Below are positions 47,343 through 57,408 of a DNA stretch of 64,000 bases, piece after piece. The notes below the pieces were generated by a model. The model did not search any database, was not told the origin of the DNA, and worked only from the letters and a program-made list of their open reading frames with translations. Where the stretch lies: positions 68,611 through 132,610 of the forward strand of contig NZ_KE383912.1 in NCBI RefSeq assembly GCF_000422725.1, written 5' to 3'. How positions within the stretch are numbered: the first letter of the stretch is position 1; every line of letters begins with the position of its first letter. The stretch comes from Flavobacterium subsaxonicum WB 4.1-42 = DSM 21790. GTDB lineage: Bacteria; Bacteroidota; Bacteroidia; Flavobacteriales; Flavobacteriaceae. The position numbers were made by a program, and so were the translations under genes.

Positions 47343-48360
47343 CCTCACTACATTAGTACGCCCCAACATACTCAATTTAGAGCCGTATTCGTCGGCACGG
47401 GATGAATTTTCGGGCACCGAGGGTATCTTTCTGGATGCCAACGAAAACCCGTACGGCAACCTGAACCGCTACCCCGACCCGTTCCAGAAACAGCTAAAGC
47501 AAAAACTGTCTGAAATTAAATCGGTTGCAACCGAAAATATCTTTTTAGGCAACGGCAGCGATGAGATAATCGACCTGTGTTTCCGTATTTTTTGCGAACC
47601 CGGCAAAGATAAAGCCCTTACGTTTGTGCCTACCTATGGCATGTACGAGGTTTCCGCAGCTATAAATAACGTAGAGCTGGTTACCGTTAACCTGGATAAA
47701 ACCTTTCAGATCAATATGAGCGAAGCCCTGCCTCTACTAACCGATGCCAGCCTTAAGCTTGTATTTATTTGTTCGCCCAACAACCCCACCGCCAATAGTA
47801 TTGATGCGGTTGAGGCTATTATCCAGAATTTTAAGGGCATTGTGGTGGTAGACGAGGCATACATTGATTTTTCCGACAGGGAATCACTATCACAAAAAAT
47901 AGCTCAGTATCCTAATCTCATTGTGCTGCAAACCCTTAGCAAAGCCTGGGGGCTTGCGGCGGCGCGTGTGGGCATGGCGTTTACCAATGCGGCCATTGTT
48001 AGCTTTTTAAACAAGGTAAAGCCGCCGTACAACATTAGCGCGCCCAACCAAATTGCTGCCTTAGCGACGTTAGAAAAGACAGATGAGTACGACAGGCAGA
48101 AGGAAACCCTGCTTAATGAGCGTGTAATAATGATACAGCAGCTAAGGCAACTGGATTATGTGCGTAAAATTTACCCGTCGGATACCAACTTCATTCTAAT
48201 CGAAGTCACCAATGCCGATGCTGTTTACAACGCCCTTACAGCCCAAAACATAATAATAAGAAACCGTAACAAAGTGGTTAAAAACTGCCTGAGGATAACC
48301 ATAGGCAGGCCGCATGAAAATGCCGTGCTTTTAACCGCTTTACAAAATATACAACCATGA
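47335..48360 (+). CDS. hisC: Histidinol-phosphate aminotransferase
   Basis: PLP enzyme converting imidazole acetol phosphate to histidinol phosphate. 341 residues. The PLP Lys is in the TLSKAWGLAAARVG segment (SKAWG), with SPNNPTANS and VVDEAYIDFS, which are typical of class I/II aminotransferases of the HisC type. Starts 8 bp inside the end of hisD and overlaps hisB by 4 bp (ATGA). Confidence 0.97.
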   Translation: MFNLTTLVRPNILNLEPYSSARDEFSGTEGIFLDANENPYGNLNRYPDPFQKQLKQKLSEIKSVATENIFLGNGSDEIIDLCFRIFCEPGKDKALTFVPTYGMYEVSAAINNVELVTVNLDKTFQINMSEALPLLTDASLKLVFICSPNNPTANSIDAVEAIIQNFKGIVVVDEAYIDFSDRESLSQKIAQYPNLIVLQTLSKAWGLAAARVGMAFTNAAIVSFLNKVKPPYNISAPNQIAALATLEKTDEYDRQKETLLNERVIMIQQLRQLDYVRKIYPSDTNFILIEVTNADAVYNALTAQNIIIRNRNKVVKNCLRITIGRPHENAVLLTALQNIQP

Positions 48361-49445
48361 AAAAAGTACTTTTTATAGACCGCGATGGCACCCTTGTTAT
48401 AGAGCCACCTATAGATTATCAGTTAGATAGCCTGGAAAAACTGGAGTTTTACCCTGGGGTTTTTGCTAACCTTTCGCGCATTGTCCGCGAGATGGATTAT
48501 GAGCTGGTAATGGTTACCAACCAGGATGGGTTGGGTACAGGTTCTTTTCCGGAAGATACCTTTTGGCCCGCCCAAAACAAAATGCTTCAGGCCTTTAAAA
48601 ATGAAGGCATTACCTTTGCCGAGATCATCATCGATAAGAGCTTTCCGCACGAAAATTTGCTGTCGCGCAAGCCGGGTACTGCCCTGCTTACGCACTATCT
48701 TAAAGGCAATTACAACCTTGCAAACAGCTACGTGATTGGCGACAGGCTAACCGATGTGCAACTGGCTAAAAACCTGGGCAGCAAGGCTATTTACATGGGC
48801 ACAGAGCCCTGCGAAGCCGATTTGGTTACCCAAAGCTGGGAGGCTATTTACGGCTTTTTAAAAGCCGTGCCACGTGCTGCCACCGTTACCCGTAAAACCA
48901 ACGAGACCGATATTTTTGTTGATGTTAACCTTAGCGGCAGCGGCAAAAGCAACATTAACACCGGGCTGGCGTTTTTTGACCACATGCTCGACCAGCTGGC
49001 GCGCCACGGAAATGTAGACCTGACCATTAAGGTGGCCGGCGACCTGGAAATTGATGAGCACCACACGATAGAAGATACGGCTATTGCCCTTGGCGATGCT
49101 TTTTTACAGGCATTAGGCAGCAAAAAGGGCATTGAGCGCTATGGTTTCCTGCTTCCAATGGACGATTGCCTGACGCAGGTGGCCATAGATTTTGGCGGCC
49201 GACCCTGGCTGGTTTGGGATGCCGATTTTAAGCGCGAAAAGATTGGCGAGATGCCTACCGAAATGTTTATGCACTTTTTTAAATCATTCAGCGACAGTGC
49301 CAAATGCAACCTGAACATCAAGGCCGAGGGCACTAACGAGCACCACAAGATCGAGTCGATCTTTAAGGCATTTGCCAAAGCCATTAAGATGGCCGTGCAG
49401 CAAACCGACAATTTTAAGATACCAAGCACAAAAGGAACATTATGA
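48357..49445 (+). CDS. hisB: Bifunctional HisB: histidinol-phosphatase and IGP dehydratase
   Basis: 362 residues with both domains. The N-terminal HAD phosphatase (about 1-165) has the DxD motif D8/D10 in FIDRDGTLV and removes phosphate from histidinol phosphate. The C-terminal imidazoleglycerol-phosphate dehydratase (about 170-362) has GLAFFDHMLDQLARHG, DEHHTIEDTAIALG and EGTNEHHKIESIFKAFA. The fusion matches the enteric-type HisB also common in Bacteroidota. Overlaps hisC and hisH by 4 bp each. Confidence 0.97.
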   Translation: MKKVLFIDRDGTLVIEPPIDYQLDSLEKLEFYPGVFANLSRIVREMDYELVMVTNQDGLGTGSFPEDTFWPAQNKMLQAFKNEGITFAEIIIDKSFPHENLLSRKPGTALLTHYLKGNYNLANSYVIGDRLTDVQLAKNLGSKAIYMGTEPCEADLVTQSWEAIYGFLKAVPRAATVTRKTNETDIFVDVNLSGSGKSNINTGLAFFDHMLDQLARHGNVDLTIKVAGDLEIDEHHTIEDTAIALGDAFLQALGSKKGIERYGFLLPMDDCLTQVAIDFGGRPWLVWDADFKREKIGEMPTEMFMHFFKSFSDSAKCNLNIKAEGTNEHHKIESIFKAFAKAIKMAVQQTDNFKIPSTKGTL

Positions 49446-50020
49446 TAGCCATACTAAAATATAATGCGGGCAACACGCAGTCGGTCGAGAACGCCATAAG
49501 GCGGCTGGGCTACGATTGTTTGGTTACCGATGATGTGCAACTGCTGCAAAGTGCCGATAAAGTAATTTTTCCGGGTGTGGGAGAGGCGGCATCGGCTATG
49601 GCCTATTTGCGTGCCAAGGGTCTCGACAAAATTATTCTGGAGCTTACCCAACCCGTTTTAGGAATTTGCCTTGGTTTGCAATTGATGTGTCGGTACTCTG
49701 AAGAAGGTGCTACAACCGGCCTTGGAATTTTTGATGTGGACGTAAAAAAATTTCCGCCAAAAGATAAAGTGCCGCACATGGGTTGGAACACAATCTCAGA
49801 GTCCGAAAGTGAAATATTAAGCACTATTTTGCCCGATGACGACGTATATTTTGTGCACAGCTACTACGCCGAATTGTCTCAATATACCATTGCCCAATGC
49901 GACTATATTTTGCCGTTTAGCGCTGCGCTGCAAAAAGACAACTTTTATGCAGTGCAGTTCCACACCGAAAAATCGGGCAACGTGGGTGAACAAATACTTA
50001 CTAACTTCTTGAAATTATGA
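49442..50020 (+). CDS. hisH: Imidazole glycerol phosphate synthase, glutaminase subunit
   Basis: Class I glutamine amidotransferase subunit, 192 residues, that feeds ammonia to HisF. The nucleophile Cys is in the GICLGLQLMC motif (GxCxG) and the His/Glu pair is in QFHTEKSG near the C-terminus. It starts at the ATG overlapping the hisB stop and overlaps hisA by 4 bp. Paired with hisF two genes downstream. Confidence 0.97.
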   Translation: MIAILKYNAGNTQSVENAIRRLGYDCLVTDDVQLLQSADKVIFPGVGEAASAMAYLRAKGLDKIILELTQPVLGICLGLQLMCRYSEEGATTGLGIFDVDVKKFPPKDKVPHMGWNTISESESEILSTILPDDDVYFVHSYYAELSQYTIAQCDYILPFSAALQKDNFYAVQFHTEKSGNVGEQILTNFLKL

Positions 50021-50730
50021 GAATTATACCTGCCATAGACATTATAAACGGCAAGTGTGTACGCCTTACCAAAGGCGATTACAGCACCCAAAAAATATAC
50101 AACAACGACCCCGTTGAAGTTGCCAAAGAATTTGAAGCCGCCGGCATTAAATACCTGCACTTAGTAGACCTTGACGGGGCTAAATCAGGCCAGATAGTCA
50201 ACTATAAAGTACTGGAATCCATTGCATTAAACACAAATCTAACCATCGATTTTGGTGGAGGCATTAAAACCGAAGCCGACCTGAATACTGCCTTTAATGC
50301 CGGTGCATCCCAGATTACAGCAGGTAGCATAGCGGTTAAAAGCCCTGAACTGGTGTACGAATGGCTTGCCAAATTCGGACCCGAGAAAATCATCCTGGGT
50401 GCCGATTGCCTTAACCGTAAAATCGCAACCAGCGGATGGCTGGAAAACAGCGAGTTAGATGTAATCGAATTTATAAAAACCTATAAGGCAAAAGGTATAA
50501 ACAACGTTATTTGTACCGATATTAGCAAGGATGGAATGCTGCAAGGCGCTTCTAATGAGCTGTATACAGAAATATTAAGTAACGTAACTATCAACCTGAT
50601 CGCCAGTGGTGGCATTGCTACGATGAATGATGTACTGAAAGTACAACAAATTGGTTGTGAAGGTGTTATTATAGGAAAAGCCATTTACGAAGGCAAAATT
50701 TCATTAAAAGAATTGAGTACATTATGCTGA
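50017..50730 (+). CDS. hisA: Phosphoribosylformimino-AICAR-P isomerase
   Basis: TIM-barrel isomerase opening the ribose ring of ProFAR, 237 residues. Conserved start MRIIPAIDIINGKCVRLTKG with the catalytic Asp in PAIDI, then DFGGGIKTEAD, and the C-terminal SGGIATMNDVL phosphate-binding loop followed by VIIGKAIYEGKI. Overlaps hisH by 4 bp and hisF by 7 bp. Confidence 0.97.
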   Translation: MRIIPAIDIINGKCVRLTKGDYSTQKIYNNDPVEVAKEFEAAGIKYLHLVDLDGAKSGQIVNYKVLESIALNTNLTIDFGGGIKTEADLNTAFNAGASQITAGSIAVKSPELVYEWLAKFGPEKIILGADCLNRKIATSGWLENSELDVIEFIKTYKAKGINNVICTDISKDGMLQGASNELYTEILSNVTINLIASGGIATMNDVLKVQQIGCEGVIIGKAIYEGKISLKELSTLC

Positions 50731-51476
50731 AAAAGAGGATTATACCGTGTTTTGACATAAAAGACGGACGTGTGGTTAAGGGCGTTAACTTTGTGGGGCT
50801 GCGCGATGCCGGCAACCCTGTAGAGCTGGCAGCTCAGTATGCCCTGGCCGGTGCCGATGAGTTAGTTTTTCTGGATATTACTGCTACACAAGAGAATAGA
50901 AAAACATTAACCGACCTGGTTGCCCAAATTGCTGCCGAAATTAACATACCGTTTACCGTGGGTGGCGGCATTAACTCAGTGGCTGATGCTGAGAAGATTA
51001 TACGCAGTGGTGCCGACAAGATAAGCCTTAACTCGTCGGCAGTAAAAAATCAGAAACTGATAACCGACATTGCCAAAAGCCTTGGCACACAAGCCGTTGT
51101 AGTAGCTATTGATACTAAGCTTATTGATGGCAAGTGGCAGGTTTTCATCAGCGGTGGTAAAGTAGCAACAGGCTTAGATACAGTGCAATGGGCGCAACAG
51201 GCCGAACAACTGGGTGCCGGAGAACTGCTGCTTACCTCCATGAATAATGATGGTACCAAAGCCGGCTTTGCCCTTGATATACTGAACCTTATATGCGATG
51301 CCGTGAGTATTCCGGTAATTGCATCGGGGGGTGCGGGTAATATGGCGCATTTTAAAGAGGTATTTACCCAAACTCACGCTACTGCGGCACTGGCTGCCAG
51401 TATTTTTCACTATGGAGAGATTGGCATTCAGCAACTTAAAGATTATTTAAAAACAGAAAACATTGCTATACGATGA
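50724..51476 (+). CDS. hisF: Imidazole glycerol phosphate synthase, cyclase subunit
   Basis: TIM-barrel cyclase producing imidazole glycerol phosphate and AICAR with ammonia from HisH. 250 residues, normal length. Catalytic Asp in IPCFDIKDGRVVKG; phosphate loops in VGGGINSV and IASGGAGNM; TGLDTVQWAQQAEQLG and LLTSMNNDGTKAGF are typical. Starts 7 bp inside hisA and overlaps hisIE by 4 bp. Confidence 0.97.
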   Translation: MLKKRIIPCFDIKDGRVVKGVNFVGLRDAGNPVELAAQYALAGADELVFLDITATQENRKTLTDLVAQIAAEINIPFTVGGGINSVADAEKIIRSGADKISLNSSAVKNQKLITDIAKSLGTQAVVVAIDTKLIDGKWQVFISGGKVATGLDTVQWAQQAEQLGAGELLLTSMNNDGTKAGFALDILNLICDAVSIPVIASGGAGNMAHFKEVFTQTHATAALAASIFHYGEIGIQQLKDYLKTENIAIR

Positions 51477-52060
51477 AATTAGATTTTAATAAAACCAATG
51501 GGCTGATACCCGTTGTAATTCAGGATACCTACAGCCTTAAAGTGCTGATGCTGGGTTATATGAATGAGGAAGCCTACGAAAAAACCGTTGCAGAACAAAG
51601 GGTTACGTTTTTTAGCCGCAGCCGTAACGAGCTGTGGACCAAGGGTGCAACATCGGGCAATTACCTAAATGTGGTACAAATATTACCTGACTGTGATAAT
51701 GACACCCTGCTTATTACCGTAATTCCCGAGGGTCCAACTTGCCACACCGGCAGCGAAACCTGCTTTAAATCAGCCACTAACAAAGGTTTTTTGTATAAAC
51801 TGGAGCAAATTATTGAAGAGAAAATATCGGGCGAAGACCCCACATCCTACACTAACGAACTTTATAAGAGGGGTATAAATAAAGTTGCGCAAAAAGTGGG
51901 CGAAGAAGCTGTTGAACTTATTATTGAAGCTAAAGACAACGATGACAGCCTCTTTAAAAATGAGGCCGCCGATTTACTTTACCACTTTCTTATTTTACTG
52001 AAAGCTAAGAATATGAAGTTAGAGGATATAGAATCTATCTTGCAGGAAAGAAACCGTTAG
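51473..52060 (+). CDS. hisI: HisIE: PR-AMP cyclohydrolase / PR-ATP pyrophosphatase
   Basis: Bifunctional enzyme for steps two and three, 195 residues. The HisI half (about 1-105) has the metal-binding Cys-containing segments (LMLGYMNEEAY, FFSRSRNELWTKGATSGN, CDNDTLL and GPTCHTGSETCF). The HisE half (about 108-195) has SYTNELYKRGINKVAQKVG and EEAVELIIEA, the MazG-like pyrophosphatase helices. Last gene of the operon; its stop overlaps the convergent cheB stop by 4 bp and no terminator lies between them. Confidence 0.97.
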   Translation: MKLDFNKTNGLIPVVIQDTYSLKVLMLGYMNEEAYEKTVAEQRVTFFSRSRNELWTKGATSGNYLNVVQILPDCDNDTLLITVIPEGPTCHTGSETCFKSATNKGFLYKLEQIIEEKISGEDPTSYTNELYKRGINKVAQKVGEEAVELIIEAKDNDDSLFKNEAADLLYHFLILLKAKNMKLEDIESILQERNR

Positions 52061-52638
52061 ATGTTAATAGTACTTATAAATTCGTATAAATCATTGATTC
52101 CCAATATGTAATCAGCAGTAAGGTTTTCAATAGCGTTGCGGGGCATAAAAGGCATTTCGGCGGTTTCCGGGTCTTGTACTACAACAATACCCCCCGCCGC
52201 TTTAATGGCCTGCAGGCCCTGGGTACCATCGGCGTTAGCGCCCGATAACAGTACTGCAACCAATGCCGGCCCGTATACATCAGCCGCCGACTCAAACGAT
52301 ACGTCAATACTTGGCCTGCTGTAATTTACCTTTTCGGACGTATCGAGCGAAAGCTGGTCGTTCTTCTCAAAAAGCAGGTGGTAATCAGACGGGGCAATGT
52401 AAATATTGCCCGGTAAAAGGGCTATTTTATCTTCAACTTCCTTAACGGGAATGCTTGTTTTTATGGCAATTAGCTCTTCGAGGGTAGAGTCTTCGCTGCT
52501 TTTGCGGTGCACTACCAGTACAATAGCAAAAGTAGCTACAGTAAGGCGCGGCAGCAATTTTAAAAGCACATCGAGGCTACCTGCTGAGCCTCCGATAATT
52601 ACAACTTTACAACCCGAAATTATTGGACTTTTTTCCAT
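52057..52638 (-). CDS. cheB: CheB-type methylesterase domain protein
   Basis: Stand-alone methylesterase of 193 residues, without a receiver domain. The catalytic triad of CheB is present: Ser18 in IIGGSAGS, His44 in LVVHRKS and Asp137 in SGANADGTQG. With CheR next door it could methylate and demethylate a partner protein, but no chemoreceptor is in the window, so the target is likely the coiled coil of the hybrid kinase. The start overlaps the cheR end by 19 bp. Gene symbol refers to the domain family only. Confidence 0.9.
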   Translation of the reverse strand: MEKSPIISGCKVVIIGGSAGSLDVLLKLLPRLTVATFAIVLVVHRKSSEDSTLEELIAIKTSIPVKEVEDKIALLPGNIYIAPSDYHLLFEKNDQLSLDTSEKVNYSRPSIDVSFESAADVYGPALVAVLLSGANADGTQGLQAIKAAGGIVVVQDPETAEMPFMPRNAIENLTADYILGINDLYEFISTINI

Positions 52639-53435
52639 ATCTTTTCTTTGTTATGTTGTTTAAAACTGTTTTGAAGGGGAGAGAATTTTATGGTTTCTTT
52701 AGTGCCTAAAGCCAGGTAGCCAAGCTTGGCAAGGCTATCGTCAAACAACACTAAAGCTTTGTCCTGCAAATCTTTATCAAAGTATATAAGTACGTTACGG
52801 CACAGTATCAGGTCGAATTCATTAAACGATCCGTCTGACACTAAATTATGCTGCGAGAATACCATTTTCTCTGAGAGCTCGCTGTCAAACTTTGCAAAGC
52901 CGTAATTAGCTGTGTAATAGTGTGAAAAGTCTTTTTTACCGCCCGATGCCATGTAGTTTTCAGAGTACTGTTTCATCATCTGTAACGGAAAGATGCCTTT
53001 TTTAGCTACATCGAGTACAAGTGCATTAATATCAGTGGCGTACAGTAACGATTTGTGCAATAAATTAAGCTCTTTAAGCAAAATAGCCATAGAGTACACC
53101 TCTTCGCCGGTAGAGCAGCCCGCATGCCAGATACGTATAAAGGGTTTGGTACCAATTATGGGGAGTATTTCGGTACGCAACACATTGTAAAACAGAGGGT
53201 CGCGAAACATCTCGGTAACATTTACCGTAATTTCTTCTACCATGTGCTTAAAGTAGGCCGGTTCAGAGCGCACTTTAGAGAGCAATTCGGTAAAATTCCT
53301 GAACCCATCTAAATGCAACAACCTGTCTACACGCCTTTTAAGCGATGCACGGGAGTAGCCGCTAAAATCGAAACCGTAGTATTCAAATACTTCATTTATC
53401 AATACCTCCAGCTCACGGTCATCTATCAACACCAT
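52620..53435 (-). CDS. cheR: CheR-type protein methyltransferase
   Basis: SAM-dependent glutamate methyltransferase, 271 residues. N-terminal helical CheR domain (about 10-70, RASLKRRVDRLLHLDGF), then the Rossmann SAM domain with the FIRIWHAGCSTGEEVYSMAI motif, LLYATDINALVLDVAKKG and DLILCRNVLIYFDKDLQ. It is full length for a single-domain CheR. Its start abuts the receiver gene and its end overlaps cheB. Confidence 0.93.
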   Translation of the reverse strand: MVLIDDRELEVLINEVFEYYGFDFSGYSRASLKRRVDRLLHLDGFRNFTELLSKVRSEPAYFKHMVEEITVNVTEMFRDPLFYNVLRTEILPIIGTKPFIRIWHAGCSTGEEVYSMAILLKELNLLHKSLLYATDINALVLDVAKKGIFPLQMMKQYSENYMASGGKKDFSHYYTANYGFAKFDSELSEKMVFSQHNLVSDGSFNEFDLILCRNVLIYFDKDLQDKALVLFDDSLAKLGYLALGTKETIKFSPLQNSFKQHNKEKIWKKVQ

Positions 53436-53798
53436 CTATATCGTACTTAATAATTGCAACAATTTATCAACATCAACCGGTTTAGATATGTAGCCGTCGG
53501 CACCAGCGGCAAGGCATTTTTCGCGGTCGCCCACCATGGCCTGCGCCGTAACCGATATTACCGGGGTGCCCACCCTTTCGGGTATCTTTTTAATAAGCGG
53601 AATAGCCTCATAACCATCCATATCGGGCATCATCATGTCTATCAGTACTGCATCTATAACCTCGGTACCTTTAAGCAATTCTAAGGCTTCTTTGGCGCTG
53701 GTGCACGACGGGCACTCAAAACCTTTGGCACGTAATGTGGCGCTTAACGCGAATATATTACGCGAATCATCATCTATAATTAAAACTCTTTTCTTCAT
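53436..53798 (-). CDS. Single-domain response regulator
   Basis: Cytosolic receiver of 120 residues with the phospho-acceptor Asp54 (AVLIDMMMPDMDGYE), acidic pair DDD near 9-11 and the Lys of YISKPVDVDKL near the C-terminus. No output domain. It may be a phosphate relay or sink for the two kinases encoded upstream, or act on CheR/CheB. Sixteen bp downstream of the hybrid kinase gene. Closely resembles the third receiver of that kinase. Confidence 0.93.
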   Translation of the reverse strand: MKKRVLIIDDDSRNIFALSATLRAKGFECPSCTSAKEALELLKGTEVIDAVLIDMMMPDMDGYEAIPLIKKIPERVGTPVISVTAQAMVGDREKCLAAGADGYISKPVDVDKLLQLLSTI

Positions 53799-53814
53799 AT
53801 TATATAATTACAGA

Positions 53815-56800
53815 TTAAGCTTTATCGTATAACCAAACCCTTAATAATGAGAGCAATTGGTCTACGTCTACCGGTTTTGTAATATAGTCGGACGCGCCTG
53901 CATTAATGCATTTCTCCCTGTCGCCTGTCATGGCCTTGGCAGTAACAGCAATAACCGGAAGGGTCTTAAATTTCCTGTTCTCCCTGATGCGTGTGGCGGT
54001 TTCGTAGCCATCCATATTAGGCATCATCATATCCAGTAAAACCACGTCTACGTTAGGATGCTCCTCTAACGATTTTAATGCCTCTTTACCGTCTATAGCC
54101 GTTATAACGTTCATTTTAAGGGCTTCGAGCGCTTTAGTAAGCGAGTAAATGTTACGCACATCATCATCAACCACTAAAACTGTTTTGTCGCTAAGCACGT
54201 TGTTTAGCAAGCCCAGTTTTTTATAGTCTTTTTTGCCGCCTTCTTTCTTATTTTCTTCCACCAAGTGAAGGAAAAGCGACACCTCATCCAGCATACGCTG
54301 ATACGAATGCGCCGTTTTAATAACTATTGAGTCGGCATATTTTTTAATCTTCAGCTCCTCTTTCATCGAAAGGCTCTTGCCTGTAAATACAATTACCGGA
54401 AGATTCTCTAAACCAGGGTTTTTCTTTACGTTTTCAAGAATTTCGTAGGCCTGTTTGTCCGGTATACCCATGTCCAGGATAACACAGTCTACCTCTGTTC
54501 TTTGCAGCGTGCTTACACCCTCATTTATCTCGCTCTTAATCTCAGAATTAATATTGTTGCTCTCTAAGAAGTAAGCTAACGCTTTAGCATGCTGAGGGTT
54601 ATCTTCAAAAATTAATACTTTTTGCGATTCGCGGCTAATTATGTGCTCAATCCTTTTAAAAATGTCGGGCATTTGCTCAAAAGCCACCGGTTTATCTAAA
54701 AAGTTTACGGCGCCTTTTAGCAGACTTTCCTGCCTTAGCTTATGAGACGACATAATGTGCACCGGAATGTGCTTGGTTTGCGAGTTGTTTTTCAACTCTT
54801 CCATTACTTCCCAGCCGCTTTTTATAGGCAACTGAATATCAAGCAGTACGCCAACCGGTTTGTATACCAATGCCAGGTTTAGGGCATGGTCTCCACGTAC
54901 CGATACGATACCTTTGTACCCACGCCTCCGTGTAAATTCCAATAATGATTTTGCAAAGTTAATATCATCTTCCACAATCAGGATGGCCTTATCCGTCTCG
55001 GCAATAGCCTCGCGGTCATCGGGCACATCGTCGGGTATGTTAGGACTAATAAATTGCTTGATTATGGCATCTTTCTTTTCCTCAGCGTTTAAAACAGGGG
55101 TATCAGAAAAATTAGATTCGGTTGATGGCTCTGTCCTTTCCGGAAGCTGCGCAATGGCCGACCCAATAACCGGGATGTTAAGCGTAAACTCGCTACCCTC
55201 GCCCACGGCACTCTTAAGTGTAATTTCGCCACGAAGTAGCTTTGCCAGTTCACGGCTTATAGACAACCCAAGGCCGGTACCGCCATATTTACGCTTTGTA
55301 GAGCCATCTGCCTGTTGAAACGCCTCAAATATAAGCGGTTGCTTTTCGCGCGGAATACCAATACCGGTATCTTTAACGGTAAACAGCACCTGCTTATCAT
55401 CTTTAGGATGCTTGGTAACTTCTAAGGTTACTGACCCCTGCGATGTGAATTTTATAGCGTTGGATAGCAGGTTTTTAAGTATTTGCTCCAAACGCATTTT
55501 ATCGGTACGTATAACCAGTGGCGCACCCTTGGTTACTATGTTAAACTGTATATTTTTTTGCTTGGCAACCTCTGTAAACAGGGCTTTAAGGCTATCGGTA
55601 ATTTCTTTAACCGACACATCTAAAAACTCAAGTTCCATTTTACCGGCCTCTATTTTAGAAAGGTCAAGAATTTCATCTATCAGGCCTAACAACCCATTAC
55701 CGGAGCTTTGAATAACTTTAGCGAACTCAATTTGTTCGCCATTCATATTATTGTCGTTATTTTCAGATAACAACCTACTCAGCAGCAATATAGAGTTAAG
55801 CGGTGTGCGAAGCTCGTGCGACATATTGGCTAAAAACTCTGACTTATACCTTGTGGTAAGTTCCAGGTCTTCCGACTTTTTCTGGATCTCCATGTTCTTT
55901 TCTTCCAGCAATACGCTGCGCTCGGCAAGCTCTTCGTTAGTTTGCTGCAACTCTTCCTGCTGTACGCGAAGCTCTTCTTCAGATGCCTGAAGTTTTTGCG
56001 TTTGCGCTTCCAATTCGGCATTCATGCCCTCCAGTTCGGTGTGTTGTGCGCGTAATTCTTCACCCTGCGATTGTGTTTCTTCTAACAGTTCCTGCAGGCG
56101 TTTCCTGTTTTGTGCTGCCGAGATAGCAATACCTATATTGTTGGCAACTGCCTTTAAAAATTCTGTTTCGCGTTTAGTAAATTCCTTAACAGCAACCAGT
56201 TCCAGTGCGCCTACCACTTTATTATCTGTAAGCGGCACTGCAATTACATGGCTTGGCTTAACCTCGCCCAAAGCATACGATATTTTAATGGCATCCGGAG
56301 CTAATGCTTTTAATTCTAACACCTTATTAGATTTAACAGCCTGTCCCGTTAAGCCCTCGCCTACCTTAATATATTTGCGTTCTTCGGTTGGCACATAGCT
56401 GTAACCCGATGCTACGCACATATCATTACCTTCCAGTAAATATAAGGCCCCGGCACTGCTTTTGGTATAAATAGCCACGTGCTCTATAACATCTTTAGTA
56501 AGCTGGTTAAGGTTCTTCTCGCCAATCATTACATCATTTAAACTGGCAATACCGGCCTGCAGCCACTCGTTATCAGACAAGGTTTTAAACGATGTGCTAA
56601 GTGCACTGGCCATGTTGTTAAGCGACCCGCCCACGCTGCCCAGGGCGTCGCTTTCGCTGTCCTCAACCCTAACATCATAATTACCTTCGGATATTTGCCC
56701 TGCAACACCGCTTATTACACGGATACGCTCGGCAGTTTCACGGTCGTTTTTTTCCAGCTGTAGCTGAAGCTGAAGGCGTTGCGCGTAATCACGCAGCGTA

Positions 56801-57399
56801 CGCGCAAAAAATATAACGGTTATAAAAAGTGCAATTACAGCAGCAGCCACAATAAGTACCGAACTGTAAAAACCGTATTTTTTAGATTTGGAAGTACGCT
56901 CGGTTAAAAGGTCCTGCTCGCTGCTTTCCATACGTTTAAGCACCTTGCGCATTTTATCCATAAGCACTTTGCCCCTGTTAAGTTCTTCGGCTACCACAGG
57001 CCAGCCCTTTTTTCTTTGCGAAATGCGCTGGTTAAGGTATTTAAAAAACTCATCCTTTAGCGGGTTAAGCTCTCGTAAATTGCTTTGTTGCTGCGGATTA
57101 TCGGCAGTAAGTTTTTTAAGCTTTTCGTAAAGCACATCGCTGCGTTCTTCGGCAGTGCTAAATTTATCTAAAAAGTCTTCTTCGCCCGTAACCAAGTAGC
57201 CCCGCATGCCCGACTGTGCATCGGTCATAATAGCGGTAAACTCGTTAACATCATAAATTACCTCCTGGGTATGGCTAACCCATTCGTTACTGTCCAGCAA
57301 ACTTCTTATACTCAAAAAAGAAGCTAAAGAACTAACCATCAGTATTAGTATAGATGCCCCAGAGCTAATTAATAAATTTCTTTTAAAATTTCCGTTCAT
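53815..57399 (-). CDS. Hybrid sensor kinase: CHASE3-HAMP-GAF-HK-three receivers
   Basis: Membrane sensor kinase of 1194 residues. Two membrane segments (about 9-31 and 180-202) flank a CHASE3-like periplasmic helical domain (residues about 35-175). Then HAMP (about 205-270), GAF (about 285-430), a long coiled coil rich in Glu/Gln (about 430-520), HisKA with H528 (NMSHELRTPLNSI), HATPase (NLLSNAIKFT, DTGIGIP, GGTGLGLSIS) and three receivers with D854, D976 and D1123. The second receiver has MGIPDK in place of the usual MPxMDG. The long coiled coil and CHASE3 resemble chemoreceptor helices, a possible CheR/CheB substrate. The signal is unknown. Confidence 0.95.
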   Translation of the reverse strand: MNGNFKRNLLISSGASILILMVSSLASFLSIRSLLDSNEWVSHTQEVIYDVNEFTAIMTDAQSGMRGYLVTGEEDFLDKFSTAEERSDVLYEKLKKLTADNPQQQSNLRELNPLKDEFFKYLNQRISQRKKGWPVVAEELNRGKVLMDKMRKVLKRMESSEQDLLTERTSKSKKYGFYSSVLIVAAAVIALFITVIFFARTLRDYAQRLQLQLQLEKNDRETAERIRVISGVAGQISEGNYDVRVEDSESDALGSVGGSLNNMASALSTSFKTLSDNEWLQAGIASLNDVMIGEKNLNQLTKDVIEHVAIYTKSSAGALYLLEGNDMCVASGYSYVPTEERKYIKVGEGLTGQAVKSNKVLELKALAPDAIKISYALGEVKPSHVIAVPLTDNKVVGALELVAVKEFTKRETEFLKAVANNIGIAISAAQNRKRLQELLEETQSQGEELRAQHTELEGMNAELEAQTQKLQASEEELRVQQEELQQTNEELAERSVLLEEKNMEIQKKSEDLELTTRYKSEFLANMSHELRTPLNSILLLSRLLSENNDNNMNGEQIEFAKVIQSSGNGLLGLIDEILDLSKIEAGKMELEFLDVSVKEITDSLKALFTEVAKQKNIQFNIVTKGAPLVIRTDKMRLEQILKNLLSNAIKFTSQGSVTLEVTKHPKDDKQVLFTVKDTGIGIPREKQPLIFEAFQQADGSTKRKYGGTGLGLSISRELAKLLRGEITLKSAVGEGSEFTLNIPVIGSAIAQLPERTEPSTESNFSDTPVLNAEEKKDAIIKQFISPNIPDDVPDDREAIAETDKAILIVEDDINFAKSLLEFTRRRGYKGIVSVRGDHALNLALVYKPVGVLLDIQLPIKSGWEVMEELKNNSQTKHIPVHIMSSHKLRQESLLKGAVNFLDKPVAFEQMPDIFKRIEHIISRESQKVLIFEDNPQHAKALAYFLESNNINSEIKSEINEGVSTLQRTEVDCVILDMGIPDKQAYEILENVKKNPGLENLPVIVFTGKSLSMKEELKIKKYADSIVIKTAHSYQRMLDEVSLFLHLVEENKKEGGKKDYKKLGLLNNVLSDKTVLVVDDDVRNIYSLTKALEALKMNVITAIDGKEALKSLEEHPNVDVVLLDMMMPNMDGYETATRIRENRKFKTLPVIAVTAKAMTGDREKCINAGASDYITKPVDVDQLLSLLRVWLYDKA

Positions 57400-57408
57400 A
57401 TATTTCTA